Assembly (NCBI GenBank): GCA_963818225.1
Contig: CAWFRO010000010.1
Location: 124,001-188,000, forward strand
Reading direction: 5' to 3'
Source: Palsa-504 sp963818225
Lineage (GTDB): Bacteria > Actinomycetota > Actinomycetes > Streptosporangiales > Streptosporangiaceae
Length of the DNA: 64,000 bases
Part shown: positions 53,077 to 62,001 of the stretch, one piece after another
How positions within the stretch are numbered: position 1 is the stretch's first letter
How the letters are laid out: every line of letters starts with the position of its first letter
Notes under the pieces: model-generated
What the model was told of the DNA's origin: nothing
Seen by the model: the letters and a program-made list of their open reading frames with translations, nothing else
Databases searched by the model: none
Program-made: the position numbers and the translations under genes

Positions 53077-54021
53077 TCAGACCGTCCCCGGCAGCTTCAC
53101 GCCGCCCGCGGTGAGATCCAGGGTCAGCTGCTCACGCTCAGCGCCGGTAGCGGCCAGCAGCGGAGCCCGCACCGCGCCGCCCGGCAGGCCGAGCAGGTCG
53201 AGCGCGGCCTTGGTCATGACCGCACCCTGGTTACGGAACAACCCGTCGTAGACCGGGATCAGCTCGTAGTGGATCTGGCGGGCGCGGGCGGCCTCGCCCG
53301 CGCCGAACGCGTCGATCATGTCGTGCAGCCGGTCCCCCACCACGTGACCGACCACGCTGACGAAGCCGACCGCGCCGAGGGAGAGCCAGGGCAGGTTCAG
53401 CATGTCGGTGCCGCAGTAATAAATAAGGTCAGTGCGGGCCAGTACGTGCGAGGTGGCGGAAGGGTCGTCCTTGGCGTCCTTGACGCCGACGATCCGCGGG
53501 TGGGCGGCCAGCCGGACCAAGGTGTCGGTCGCCACGGCTGCGCCGGTCCGGCCGGGGATGTCGTAGATGAGCATCGGCAGGCCGGTCGCGTCGGCGACCG
53601 CGGTGAAGTGCGCCTCCAGGGCAGGCTGCGGCGGCTTGTTGTAATAGGGGGTGACGACCAGCAGGCCGTGCGCCCCGGCCCGTTCGGCGCTGCGGGCCAG
53701 CTCGATGGTGTGCGCGGTGACGTTGGTGCCGACCCCCGCGACCACCTTGGCCCGGGTGCCCACCGCCTCGAGCACCGCGTGGAGCAGGCGGTCCTTCTCG
53801 GCGTCGGTGGTGGTCGGCGCTTCCCCGGTGGTCCCGTTCACCACGAGCCCGTCGTTGCGCATGTTGGTGACCAGGTACTCCGCGAGGCGGGCCGCCCCGT
53901 CGTAGTCGACGGCCCCGTCCGGGGTCATCGGAGTGATCATCGCCGTTACCATCTGCCCGAACAGGGGGGCCCGGGAGGTTCCCGCCTGGCCAGCACCGAA
54001 CGGAGGGCTGGATGTCGTCAT
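53077..54021 (-). CDS. dapA: 4-hydroxy-tetrahydrodipicolinate synthase DapA
   Basis: DapA condenses pyruvate with aspartate semialdehyde, the first committed step of lysine and diaminopimelate synthesis. The 314-residue TIM-barrel shows VNGTTGEAPTTT (residues 61-72), VVTPYYNKPP, YDIPGRTG with the catalytic Tyr of the YDIP strand, and the Schiff-base Lys181 in IVGVKDAKDD. Tetramer-forming residues and length are normal. It heads the dapA-rnj transcription unit. thyX or dapB are not in the immediate neighbourhood, unlike in some relatives. Confidence 0.96.
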   Translation of the reverse strand: MTTSSPPFGAGQAGTSRAPLFGQMVTAMITPMTPDGAVDYDGAARLAEYLVTNMRNDGLVVNGTTGEAPTTTDAEKDRLLHAVLEAVGTRAKVVAGVGTNVTAHTIELARSAERAGAHGLLVVTPYYNKPPQPALEAHFTAVADATGLPMLIYDIPGRTGAAVATDTLVRLAAHPRIVGVKDAKDDPSATSHVLARTDLIYYCGTDMLNLPWLSLGAVGFVSVVGHVVGDRLHDMIDAFGAGEAARARQIHYELIPVYDGLFRNQGAVMTKAALDLLGLPGGAVRAPLLAATGAEREQLTLDLTAGGVKLPGTV

Positions 54022-54101
54022 ACCCGAACGCTACCCGCAACCAGGTGCGCGGAGTAGTCGGCATTCCGTCAGCCCGGCGGGAATTTCCGCCATCCGGCGG
54101 A

Positions 54102-56471
54102 TCACGGCCCGGCCCGGCCCGCCGACGCCGGGGACTTGCGTTGCGGCCGGACCGGGCTGCGCCAGTAGGCAGAATCCGGGTTCCGTACGGTGCGGCTGGC
54201 CAGGAACAGCGCGGCGGCCGCGGCGATGGCCAGCGCGATGGCCACGATCTCGGCGATCGCCGCGGCCGACAGCCCCGAGGCGATCCCCGCGCCCATGCCG
54301 CTGGTGCGGCCCTGCATGTTGATCAGGCGAGGCGCGATGACCAGGCCCGCCATCGTCCCGGCCGTCACGCCGATCGTGGTGAGGATGGTCGCGTTGACCA
54401 CCAGAGTGGCGATGACCTGGCGCGGCGTCAGCCCCATGGCCTGGAGCACGCCCACCTCATGCAGGTGGTCGCGCAGCCCGATCACCGTCGCGGTCAGCAG
54501 ATTGGCCAGCGCGATGACGGCCAGGATGACAACCGAGACGACGATCACCACCTGCATGATCGCGAGCTGGCTGGCGGGATTGGCCACCACCTGGACGTCG
54601 AGCCGGTCGTGCGAGGCCTGGAGCAGGTACGCCCGGGCCGCGTCGGCGGAGATCCCGGGCTTGAGGACCAGGCTGTAGAACGGCGGCGCGGCCGCCTGCG
54701 CCGCGGGCAGCGCATTCAGCCCGAAGTCCAGGACGTCTCCGTTGTTATCCGGCTCGATGGTCCGGCCGACGATGTGCAAGATCACCGGCACGCCGTCGAT
54801 CGTGGGCGAGATCCACGCCCCGACCTGGATGTGCATCAGGTTGAGGAAGCCCTGGCCGGCCACGGCCTCGTTGGCCGCGTGGTACAGCCGGCCCGCCGCG
54901 GGCTGGAAGGGGTAAGGCCGGGCGGAGGTGCCCATGGCCCGCGCGGTGAAGGTCCCGTTGTCGCCGGGCAGCAGGGTGTCGAACTCGGCTCCCGGATACC
55001 ACGCCAGGACCTGGCCGTCGCGGGAGATGAGGGTGGCCGCCTGCCCGGCGTCCAGGCCGCCCTGGCTGACCCTGACCGCGGCGGCGAGGCCGATCGACCC
55101 CGGGTCACCGGAGAACCCGTCAATGGTGGACCAGCACGTCAGGGCGATGGTGATCATCGCCATGGGAATGGCGAGCCCGAACACGGTCGCCACGGCGGGC
55201 AGCCGCCGGGTCAGGGAGTCCCTGGCCCCGAGGACCAGGGCGACCGGCAGGTGGACGACCAGGCCCAGCCGGGCCAGCCGGGACAGGTGGCCGCGTGGCG
55301 GGCTCGGCTGGAGCGCGGCCACCGGTGAGGTCTGGCCCGCCCGCCAGGCCGGGATGACGGTGGCGACCGCGACGGTGAGCACGGTGCCGACGGCGATCAG
55401 GACCATCCACGAGCCGGACAGCGGCCCGAGGCTCACCGGCGTGCCGTCAGGCTGCCGGACGAACTCGGGCAAGGTCGCTACCCGGGCCACGACCAGCCCG
55501 AGCCCGGCCCCGGCCGCGCCGAGCAAGGTCTGCTCGGCCAGCAGCATCCGCACCACCTGCCCCGGGGTGAACCCGAGGGCCTTCAGCATGGCGATGTCCT
55601 GGCGCTGCAGCAGGACCCGCGCCGCGGTGACGTTGGCTATGGCGCACGGGGCGGCCACCAGGGCGATGATGCCGAACAGGGCGAGGAGCAGCCCCAGCAG
55701 CCGGTCGTTGCTCGCCATCGACTGCTTGACCTGCTGCCAGGTTGAGTAGCGCTCGACGGCCGACGCCGAGTTCTGGTCCGGGCCGTTGTAGAAGTTCCAG
55801 ATGGCCTGCACGACCTGACCGGTGGCTACGGCGGAGTTGTCCTGCAGCCGCAGGCCGACGACCTCCTCCCGCTCGCTGGGGTTCGGTTCGACCTGGTCGA
55901 GCAGCGGCTGCTGGACCCAGATCAGGCCCGGCGTCCACTGCGGGTAGAAGCCCTGGTCGGCGGTGTCCGCGATGCCGATCACCCGGATCTGCGCCTCGGT
56001 GCCGTCGATGCCGTCCACGGTGATCATGTCGCCCACCCCGACGTGCACCGCGGCGGCGAACGACGCCTCGAGGACGGCGCCGTCCGGGGCCGAGGGCCGC
56101 AGCCAGCTGCCTGCCACCACGAGCGGCGCGGAGATGGCGGGCAGGACCGGGGTCATGGCCCGCAGTTCCACCGGCGAGCGCACCGGGCCCTGCTCCAGCG
56201 TGGCCGAGGCCGTCTGGTAAGGCCGCGCGATCGCCTGGACTCCCGACATCAGGTAAAGGTCGCCGGTGTTGGTCCCGCCGGCGAAGTAGACCAGCACGTC
56301 CGCGCCGCGGGTCCGGTCGAACAGCCGCTGCCAGGGGTTGACGGCACCCTGCAGGAGCACCACGGCGAAGAACAGCGCGGCCACCACGCCGGCGACGACG
56401 CCCACGGTGAGCAGGGCCTGGCCACGGCGGGCGCGCAGGTCGGCGCGTGCCCACCGCAGCGTGCCCCGCAT
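54102..56471 (-). CDS. ABC transporter permease, FtsX/MacB type
   Basis: A 789-residue protein with two FtsX modules: an N-terminal helix (GQALLTVGVVAGVVAALFFA), a large extracytoplasmic domain (residues 50-250), three helices near 265-380 (LLGLLLALFGIIALVAAPCA, WMVLIAVGTVLTVAVATVIP), and another helix near 415. A second extracytoplasmic domain (430-640) and three C-terminal helices (VIVVSVVILAVIALANLLTA, NATILTTIGVTAGTMAGLVI, AIAEIVAIALAIAAAAALFL) complete it. DHLHEVGVLQAMGLTPRQVI is the typical FtsX cytoplasmic coupling segment. It starts 11 bp after the ATPase gene and would form a mechanotransmission or export ABC system with it. Substrate unknown. Confidence 0.92.
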   Translation of the reverse strand: MRGTLRWARADLRARRGQALLTVGVVAGVVAALFFAVVLLQGAVNPWQRLFDRTRGADVLVYFAGGTNTGDLYLMSGVQAIARPYQTASATLEQGPVRSPVELRAMTPVLPAISAPLVVAGSWLRPSAPDGAVLEASFAAAVHVGVGDMITVDGIDGTEAQIRVIGIADTADQGFYPQWTPGLIWVQQPLLDQVEPNPSEREEVVGLRLQDNSAVATGQVVQAIWNFYNGPDQNSASAVERYSTWQQVKQSMASNDRLLGLLLALFGIIALVAAPCAIANVTAARVLLQRQDIAMLKALGFTPGQVVRMLLAEQTLLGAAGAGLGLVVARVATLPEFVRQPDGTPVSLGPLSGSWMVLIAVGTVLTVAVATVIPAWRAGQTSPVAALQPSPPRGHLSRLARLGLVVHLPVALVLGARDSLTRRLPAVATVFGLAIPMAMITIALTCWSTIDGFSGDPGSIGLAAAVRVSQGGLDAGQAATLISRDGQVLAWYPGAEFDTLLPGDNGTFTARAMGTSARPYPFQPAAGRLYHAANEAVAGQGFLNLMHIQVGAWISPTIDGVPVILHIVGRTIEPDNNGDVLDFGLNALPAAQAAAPPFYSLVLKPGISADAARAYLLQASHDRLDVQVVANPASQLAIMQVVIVVSVVILAVIALANLLTATVIGLRDHLHEVGVLQAMGLTPRQVIATLVVNATILTTIGVTAGTMAGLVIAPRLINMQGRTSGMGAGIASGLSAAAIAEIVAIALAIAAAAALFLASRTVRNPDSAYWRSPVRPQRKSPASAGRAGP

Positions 56472-56482
56472 CGGCCCGGACC

Positions 56483-57319
56483 TTACCCTCTCAGCTCCAC
56501 GACGTCGCCGACGCCGTTCACCCGGCGCTGGACCGGCGCCATCCGGGCATCGTCGGCCACCATCCCGTCAAACAGGTTGATCACCCGGTCGGCCAGGCTG
56601 GCCGCCCGGGCGTCGTGGGTCACCATCAAGATGGCCTGCCCGCCCGCGTGCGCGCGGCGGAGCAGGCGCAGGACGTCGCGGGTGTTGGAGCTGTCCAGGC
56701 TGCCGGTCGGCTCGTCGGCCAGCAGCAGGCTCGGTTCGTTGGCCAGGGCCCGAGCCAGCGCCACGCGCTGCTGCTCCCCGCCGGACAGCCGGGCCGGGGC
56801 CGCGGCTGCCTTGTCGCCGATGCCGAGCTCGGCCAGCAGTTCCTCCCGGCGCTTCCTGGCCTGCCGCGGGGTCGCGCCGGCCAGCAGCGCGGGCAGTTCC
56901 ACGTTGTCAGCCACGGTCATGCTGGACAGCAGGTTGAAGAACTGGAACACGAACCCCACATGGCGCCGACGCAGGACGGCCCAGGCCGCCGTGGACAGCC
57001 GGTCCACCCGCTCCCCCAGGAGCCAGATCTCGCCGCTGGTGGCGGGCTCGAGCCCCCCGAGGAGGTGCAGCAGGGTGGATTTACCCGAGCCCGATGGTCC
57101 CATGACGGCCACGAACTCGCCGGCGGCGAGCTCGATGTCCACCCCCCGGATCGCCTCCACGGTGACCCCGTCGGCCCGGTAGACCTTCACCAGCCTGGAC
57201 GTCCGCAGCAGGAACGGGACGTTCGGTGGCCCAGGGGTGCCGGGGTGATCTGGAGGGACGGGACCCCGCGAGACCCGGGGGGTCCAGGAGGGTCGCCCCC
57301 CCGAACGGATCCTGCTCAC
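56483..57319 (-). CDS. ABC transporter ATP-binding protein (LolD/MacB class)
   Basis: The ATPase starts at GTG 57319, overlapping the PadR stop by 4 bp, with GGAGGAACTT in front. Residues 1-45 are a proline-rich leader. Then: VYRADGVTVEAIRGVDIELA, Walker A GPSGSGKST, Q-loop FVFQFFNLLSSMTV, signature LSGGEQQRVALARALANEPS, Walker B LLLADEPTGSLDS and the H-loop VTHDARAASLA. The FNLL...SLDS features mark the LolD/MacB/FtsE class that pairs with FtsX permeases, matching the next gene. PadR-type control of the pair is inferred from the overlapping gene order. Confidence 0.94.
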   Translation of the reverse strand: MSRIRSGGRPSWTPRVSRGPVPPDHPGTPGPPNVPFLLRTSRLVKVYRADGVTVEAIRGVDIELAAGEFVAVMGPSGSGKSTLLHLLGGLEPATSGEIWLLGERVDRLSTAAWAVLRRRHVGFVFQFFNLLSSMTVADNVELPALLAGATPRQARKRREELLAELGIGDKAAAAPARLSGGEQQRVALARALANEPSLLLADEPTGSLDSSNTRDVLRLLRRAHAGGQAILMVTHDARAASLADRVINLFDGMVADDARMAPVQRRVNGVGDVVELRG

Positions 57320-57822
57320 ACAAGTTCCTCCTGGCATCGTTCGAGCCAGTCGAGATCCGCCTGCAGGTGCAGGACGGCGCCCTCGATCAGGAGCCGGGCG
57401 GTGGTATCGGCCGGGTGGGTCTCGGCCTGCAGTTCGGTCAGGTTACGCATTATGCCCAGATAATGCCGGCGTTGGGAGTTCATGAGCTCCATTCGGTCGG
57501 CCAGCCCCGCCATCGGCGCCAGGATCAGCTTGATGAAGAACTCATCGCGGACCCGGGGGCCGTCGCTCGGCTCCTCGACCCAGGCGCGCAGCACCTCGCG
57601 GCCCGCGGCGGTCAGCTCGTAGACGCGCTTGTTGGGCCGGGTGGCCTGCTCGACGTCCTCGCTGCGGACCAGGCCGTCCTGCTCGAGGCGTTTGAGGGTG
57701 ACGTAGATCTGGCCGATGTTCGGTGACGGATACGCCTGCCCGAAGGTCTGTTCCAGCGCCAGTTTCAGCTCGTAGCCGTGAGCCGGCTCCTTAGCGAGAA
57801 GTGCTAGCAGAGGCTGCCGCAC
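57316..57822 (-). CDS. PadR family transcriptional regulator
   Basis: I start at GTG 57822 because GGAGGTGACGG precedes it; ATG 57849 would add nine residues. Residues 1-75 are the PadR winged helix (VRQPLLALLAKEPAHGYELK, NIGQIYVTLKRLEQDGLVRS, VYELTAAGREVLRAWV). The C-terminal helix arm (MELMNSQRRHYLGIMRNLTE) is the dimerisation element. The first gene of a PadR-ATPase-FtsX operon, a common arrangement in which the regulator controls its own efflux or stress pump. Confidence 0.93.
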   Translation of the reverse strand: MRQPLLALLAKEPAHGYELKLALEQTFGQAYPSPNIGQIYVTLKRLEQDGLVRSEDVEQATRPNKRVYELTAAGREVLRAWVEEPSDGPRVRDEFFIKLILAPMAGLADRMELMNSQRRHYLGIMRNLTELQAETHPADTTARLLIEGAVLHLQADLDWLERCQEELV

Positions 57823-58001
57823 GGTCCCGTCACCTCCATGGGCCTGCACGGCCCGTGTTTCAGGGGTTTATCGCTGTGATTTCAGGTAAGTAAGCGGACC
57901 GCCTGCACCGCGGCCTTCCGAGCTGGCTGCCGTCGCCAGGCAACCTGCTGACGGGGCCACTGCGGGCTCAGGAATCATGTCGGAGTCGTTATCTCAGGCG
58001 G

Positions 58002-58052
58002 TTGACATGTAATTAACAGGCGTGCATAACATGCATGTACGAATTCTACATG
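58002..58052 (+). promoter_or_regulatory. sugar-importer promoter with two overlapping dyads
   Basis: TTGACA (58002-58007), a 17-bp spacer and CATAAC (58025-58030) make a good promoter. TGCAT-AAC-ATGCA (58023-58035) covers the -10, and CATGTA-CGAATTC-TACATG (58034-58052) follows it. Both look like operators of a repressor acting on the importer operon (start at 58079, AGGAGG upstream). The regulator gene is not in the window. Confidence 0.65.
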
Positions 58053-58078
58053 GTTGTGGGGTTCTCTAGGAGGCCTGC

Positions 58079-59361
58079 ATGAGGCGTACGCTGCGCGGGA
58101 TCGCAGTGGTCGCAGCAGGGCTCATGCTGACCACGGGGTGCGCGGCGGGCGGGGCCTCGCTGGGCCAGAAGGCTCCGTCGACCAACGGGGTCGGCCCGAT
58201 CACCCTGGCCATCGGCAAGGACAACGCGAGCTGGCTGCAGGGCGTGATCACTGGGTGGAACAAGCTCTACCCGGGCCAGAAGGTCACCCTGCTCCTGCTC
58301 CCCGAGGCGTCCAACGACCAACTGGCCCAGCTCGTCGCGAACCTGCAGGCCAAGAGCGACGAGTACGACGTCATCGACATGGACGTCATCTGGACCGCGG
58401 AATTCGCGTCGAACGGCTGGATCATCCCCCTGCCAGATAACCAATTCCCGCTGGGCAAGTTCCTCAAGCCCGCCGTCGCCACCGCCATGTACGAGGGCCG
58501 GCTGTACGCCGTGCCCGACTACAGCAACGCCGATCTCCTCTACTACCGCAAGGACATCCTGGCCAAGGCGGGCCAGCAGCCGCCCAGGACCTGGGCTCAG
58601 CTGCAGCAGCTCGCCGAGACCGTGGCCCCGAGGTACGGGCTGTACGGGTACGCCGGCACATTCGCCCCGTACGAGGGACTCACGGTCAACTTCGCCGCAG
58701 CCGTGCAGTCGGCCGGAGGGTCGATCCTCTCCCCGGAAGGCACCAAGGTCACGGTGGACTCGCCCCAGGCGCTCACCGGGCTGGACTTCCTGGTGAATGG
58801 GTTCGAGCAAGGGTGGATCCCCAAGGTCGCGCTCACCTACGAAGAGGAGTCTTCGCAGGCCGCGTTCGAGTCCGGCAAGTTCATGTTCCTCGACAACTGG
58901 CCCGACGTCTCCGCGGCACTGTCCGACCCGGCCCGCAGAACAAGGTGTACGGGAAGGTCGGGATCGCGCCGCTGCCGGGCCCGGACGGCACGGGTTCCAG
59001 CTCGCTCGGCGGAGCCAACCTCGCGATCAGCGCGTTCTCCCAGCACCAGCAGACGGCGCTGAACTTCATCAAGTACATGACCGATGAGGCCAACGAGCTG
59101 CAGATGCTGGAGCAGGGGTCGTTCCCGCCGGTCTGGACCCAGCTCTATACCGACAAGAGCCTGTGGCCGCGCTATCCCTATCTCCCCGTGCTCGAACAGG
59201 CCATCAACTCGGCCCAGCCGCGCCCGGCGATCACCAACTACGACCAGGCCAGCCTGGCCATCTCCAGCGCGGTGTACGAGGCCCTGACCCGCCAGAAGCA
59301 GCCACAGCAGGCCCTGGCGGACATGGCCGGTCAGCTGACCCAGATCATCCGCGACGGCTGA
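58079..59361 (+). CDS. ABC sugar-importer solute-binding lipoprotein 1, frameshifted
   Basis: From ATG 58079 (TAGGAGG upstream) the protein has a lipoprotein signal (LMLTTGC, Cys21) and a family-1 solute-binding fold (ITLAIGKDNASWLQGVI, DEYDVIDMDVIWTAEFASNG, MYEGRLYAVPDYSNADLLYY). At about 58935 (CTGTCCGACCCGGCCCGCAG) conserved sequence leaves this frame. It continues in another frame to TGA at 59361: QNKVYGKVGIAPLPGPDGTG, SSSLGGANLAISAFSQHQQT. A single-base insertion or loss explains it. The encoded order matches a CUT1-type binding protein; either this copy is inactive or the sequence is wrong here. Confidence 0.85.
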
Positions 59362-59525
59362 TCCGATGGCTGGCGCCGCGAGGACATGGCACGGCAGGAG
59401 CCTGGCACAGCTTGGGCTGGCCGCACGGGGGCCGGCCAGCCTGGCACGCAAACAAGACCGCGGTGGTTGAGCCGCGAGCAGTATTACATAGAGTTATCGA
59501 TCGACTACTCCTAGTGGGAGGATAC

Positions 59526-60920
59526 ATGGCACGCGCAAGGTCGCGCAGATTCGCAGCAAGACGCTCTACCAGGACCTGGCAGGTGGCCGCGCTGGTCGCG
59601 GCCGCGGCGCTCGCCGCAGCCGGCTGCAGCAGCAGTAGCAGCAGCAGCGGCACCAGCGCCAGCAGCAGCAGCAGCACGCCGGCCAGCGGCACGTCGACGG
59701 CACCAGGCAACGCCACGTCAGGCACCATCAACTGGTGGGCCAGCCCGATCAACACCAGCGGCAAGGACGTCCGCCAGGTGCTGATCAGCGACTTCGAGAA
59801 GGCGTACCCGGGCATCAAGGTCACGCTGACGTCGGCGCCGACGAACACCGACACCAACCGGGCGACGCTGGCTACCGACATCTCGGGCGGCTCGGCCACC
59901 CCGGACGTATTCATGGGCGACGTGATCTGGCCCGCGCAGTTCGGCGCGCACCAGCTGGCGGTGCCGCTGTCGGACTACCTGCCGTCCAGCTACTTTGCGC
60001 AGTTCGCACCCGGTCTGGTCCAGGGCGCCACCTACAACGGCAAGGTCTACGGGTCGCCGATGTTCGAGGACAACGGCTTCTTGTACTACCGCAAGGATCT
60101 GCTGACCAAGGAGAACCTGCCGGTGCCCACGACCTGGGAGCAGCTGCTGTCCGAGTCCGAGACGCTGCAGAAGGCCGGGCTGGTCAAGTACGGCTATGTC
60201 TTCCAGGGCGCCTCATACGAGGGCCTGACGTGTAACTACATGGAGTTCCTGACCAGCGCGGGCGGCGTGGCGACGAACAGCACCTACACCCAGGCCAGCC
60301 TGGACTCGCCGGCTTCGGTCAAGGCGGTCACGTTCATGCGCTCGCTGGTCACCAGCGGGGTCAGCCCGGCGTCGGTGACCACATTCCAGGAGGCGCAGGC
60401 GATGTCCACCTTCGCGGCCGGGAACGCCGCGTTCCTGCGGAACTGGGACTACGCCTACGCCGACTCCCAGGTGCCCGGCACGCCCACCGTCGGCAAGGTC
60501 GGTGTGGCGCCGCTGCCGACGTTCCAGGGCATGCCCGCCCCCGGGTACTCCAACATCGGCGGCTGGAACTCCTACATCAACCCGCACAGCAAGAACATCG
60601 CGGCAGACCTGACCTTCATCAAGTGGCTGGCCTCCACCCAGGCCCAGACGGACCTCGCCGTGGTGTCCTCGTCGATCCCGACCGTGGAGTCGGTGCGGAC
60701 CAACCCCACCATCCTGGCCAAGAGCCCGGTGCTGGCCACCGCGGCGAAGGTCAAGCTGGTCCCGCGGCCCGCGGGCACGCCCAACTACCCGCAGCTGAGC
60801 ACCGCGATCTACACCAACGTGAACTCAGCGCTGGCCGGCTCGACCTCACCGTCGGCGGCCATGTCAGCGGCCCAATCAGCCGCCAACACGGCCCTGTCTA
60901 GCTCCGCCGGCGGCCTGTAA
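59526..60920 (+). CDS. ABC sugar-importer solute-binding lipoprotein 2
   Basis: Begins at ATG 59526 behind GGGAGGATAC. The signal peptide ends with the lipobox AAAGC (Cys34), followed by an extended serine-rich linker. The domain is intact: TINWWASPINTSGKDVRQVL, ATPDVFMGDVIWPAQFGAHQ, NGKVYGSPMFEDNGFLYYRK and VAPLPTFQGMPAPGYSNIGG. Total 464 residues. It is a family-1 (CUT1) carbohydrate-binding protein; the ligand cannot be read from the sequence, though disaccharides or oligosaccharides are typical. It is a divergent paralogue of the first, broken, binding protein. A strong hairpin separates it from the permease genes. Confidence 0.93.
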   Translation: MARARSRRFAARRSTRTWQVAALVAAAALAAAGCSSSSSSSGTSASSSSSTPASGTSTAPGNATSGTINWWASPINTSGKDVRQVLISDFEKAYPGIKVTLTSAPTNTDTNRATLATDISGGSATPDVFMGDVIWPAQFGAHQLAVPLSDYLPSSYFAQFAPGLVQGATYNGKVYGSPMFEDNGFLYYRKDLLTKENLPVPTTWEQLLSESETLQKAGLVKYGYVFQGASYEGLTCNYMEFLTSAGGVATNSTYTQASLDSPASVKAVTFMRSLVTSGVSPASVTTFQEAQAMSTFAAGNAAFLRNWDYAYADSQVPGTPTVGKVGVAPLPTFQGMPAPGYSNIGGWNSYINPHSKNIAADLTFIKWLASTQAQTDLAVVSSSIPTVESVRTNPTILAKSPVLATAAKVKLVPRPAGTPNYPQLSTAIYTNVNSALAGSTSPSAAMSAAQSAANTALSSSAGGL

Positions 60921-60933
60921 CCGGATCGCCGAT

Positions 60934-60977
60934 GCCCAGGGCCAGCAGGTTTCACGTCACGCCTGCTGGCCCTGGGC
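60934..60977 (+). terminator. 16-bp perfect stem-loop between binding-protein and permease genes
   Basis: GCCCAGGGCCAGCAGG (60934-60949) pairs perfectly with CCTGCTGGCCCTGGGC (60962-60977), 12-base loop. This position is typical of partial terminators or mRNA-stabilising stems that raise binding-protein output above the permeases. Confidence 0.85.
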
Positions 60978-61047
60978 GGCCTTCCGTGTTACGAACATCA
61001 CATGAGCCGGCCTAGGTGACCTCCCACCAGGCACTAAGGGGTGATCA

Positions 61048-62001
61048 ATGACCACCATCTCAGATACCGCCGACCAAGCTCAGGCGCCCGCGCCCCTGAC
61101 CGGCCGCCCGGACGTCAACCGCAGACGGATGGCCCGGCTGGGCTGGGCCTTCTCCGCTCCCGCCCTGATCGTCGTGGCGGCCGTCACCATCTTCCCGATC
61201 GTCTACTCGGTGATCATGAGCCTGTCGAACGTGACGGTCTCGGGCAACGGCATCAGCCTGAACGGCTTCACCTTGAGCAACTACTCGCTGGTGCTCAAGA
61301 ACGCGACGTGGCACTACGCGCTCGGCTTCACCATCGTCTATACGTTCATCACGGTGCTGGTGGAACTGATCATCGGCACCATGTTCGCGCTGGTGCTCCA
61401 GCGGCTGACCGCGGGGCGCGGGGCGATGATGGCCCTGCTGCTGCTCCCCTGGTCGATGATCACGGTGATCAACGCCGAGCTGTGGCTGTACATCTACAAC
61501 GGGGTCTACGGCGTCGCCGATGCCGTCCTCGGCGCTGTCGGGCTCGGCCAGCCGAACATCCTCGGCACGAACATTCCCGCCATCATCGGGCTGATGGTCG
61601 CGGACATCTGGAAGACCACCCCGTTCGTGGCCATCATCGTGCTGGCCGGCCTGGTCATGCTGCCCGGCGACATCTACGAGGCGGCCGAGGTCGACGGGTC
61701 GTCGGGCTGGTCCACGTTCTGGCGGATCACCGTCCCGCTGCTGCGGCCGACCCTGGCCATAGCGGTGCTGTTCCGGGTGCTGCAGGCGTTCGGGCTGTTC
61801 GACCTGCCGTACGTGATGACCAACGGTGGGCCCGGCACGGCGACCACCTCGCTGGCCATCCTGGGCTACAAGGCGATATTCCAGAACCTGGACTTCGGGA
61901 CCGGCGCGGCGGTGGCCACGACCACCGCGCTGCTGGTGCTGCTCGGCTGCCTGATCTCGCTGCGGGCCTTCAAGGTCCAGGTCGGAAGGGAAGGAAGCTG
62001 A
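61048..62001 (+). CDS. sugar ABC transporter permease (MalF/UgpA type)
   Basis: A 317-residue protein with six membrane helices (LGWAFSAPALIVVAAVTIFP at the N-terminus). The cytoplasmic EAA motif of binding-protein-dependent permeases lies near residue 210 (YEAAEVDGSSGWSTFWRITV, PLLRPTLAIAVLFRVLQAF). The stop TGA overlaps the next start by one base (TGATG at 61999-62003), so the two permeases are translationally coupled. It would pair with the following permease to form the membrane channel. Confidence 0.95.
   Translation: MTTISDTADQAQAPAPLTGRPDVNRRRMARLGWAFSAPALIVVAAVTIFPIVYSVIMSLSNVTVSGNGISLNGFTLSNYSLVLKNATWHYALGFTIVYTFITVLVELIIGTMFALVLQRLTAGRGAMMALLLLPWSMITVINAELWLYIYNGVYGVADAVLGAVGLGQPNILGTNIPAIIGLMVADIWKTTPFVAIIVLAGLVMLPGDIYEAAEVDGSSGWSTFWRITVPLLRPTLAIAVLFRVLQAFGLFDLPYVMTNGGPGTATTSLAILGYKAIFQNLDFGTGAAVATTTALLVLLGCLISLRAFKVQVGREGS

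Noticed and set aside
50289..53114. A 941-codon forward frame across the nuclease gene and rnj
   Set aside because: Passes through non-coding repeats and lies antisense to RNase J, whose metal motif is unambiguous.
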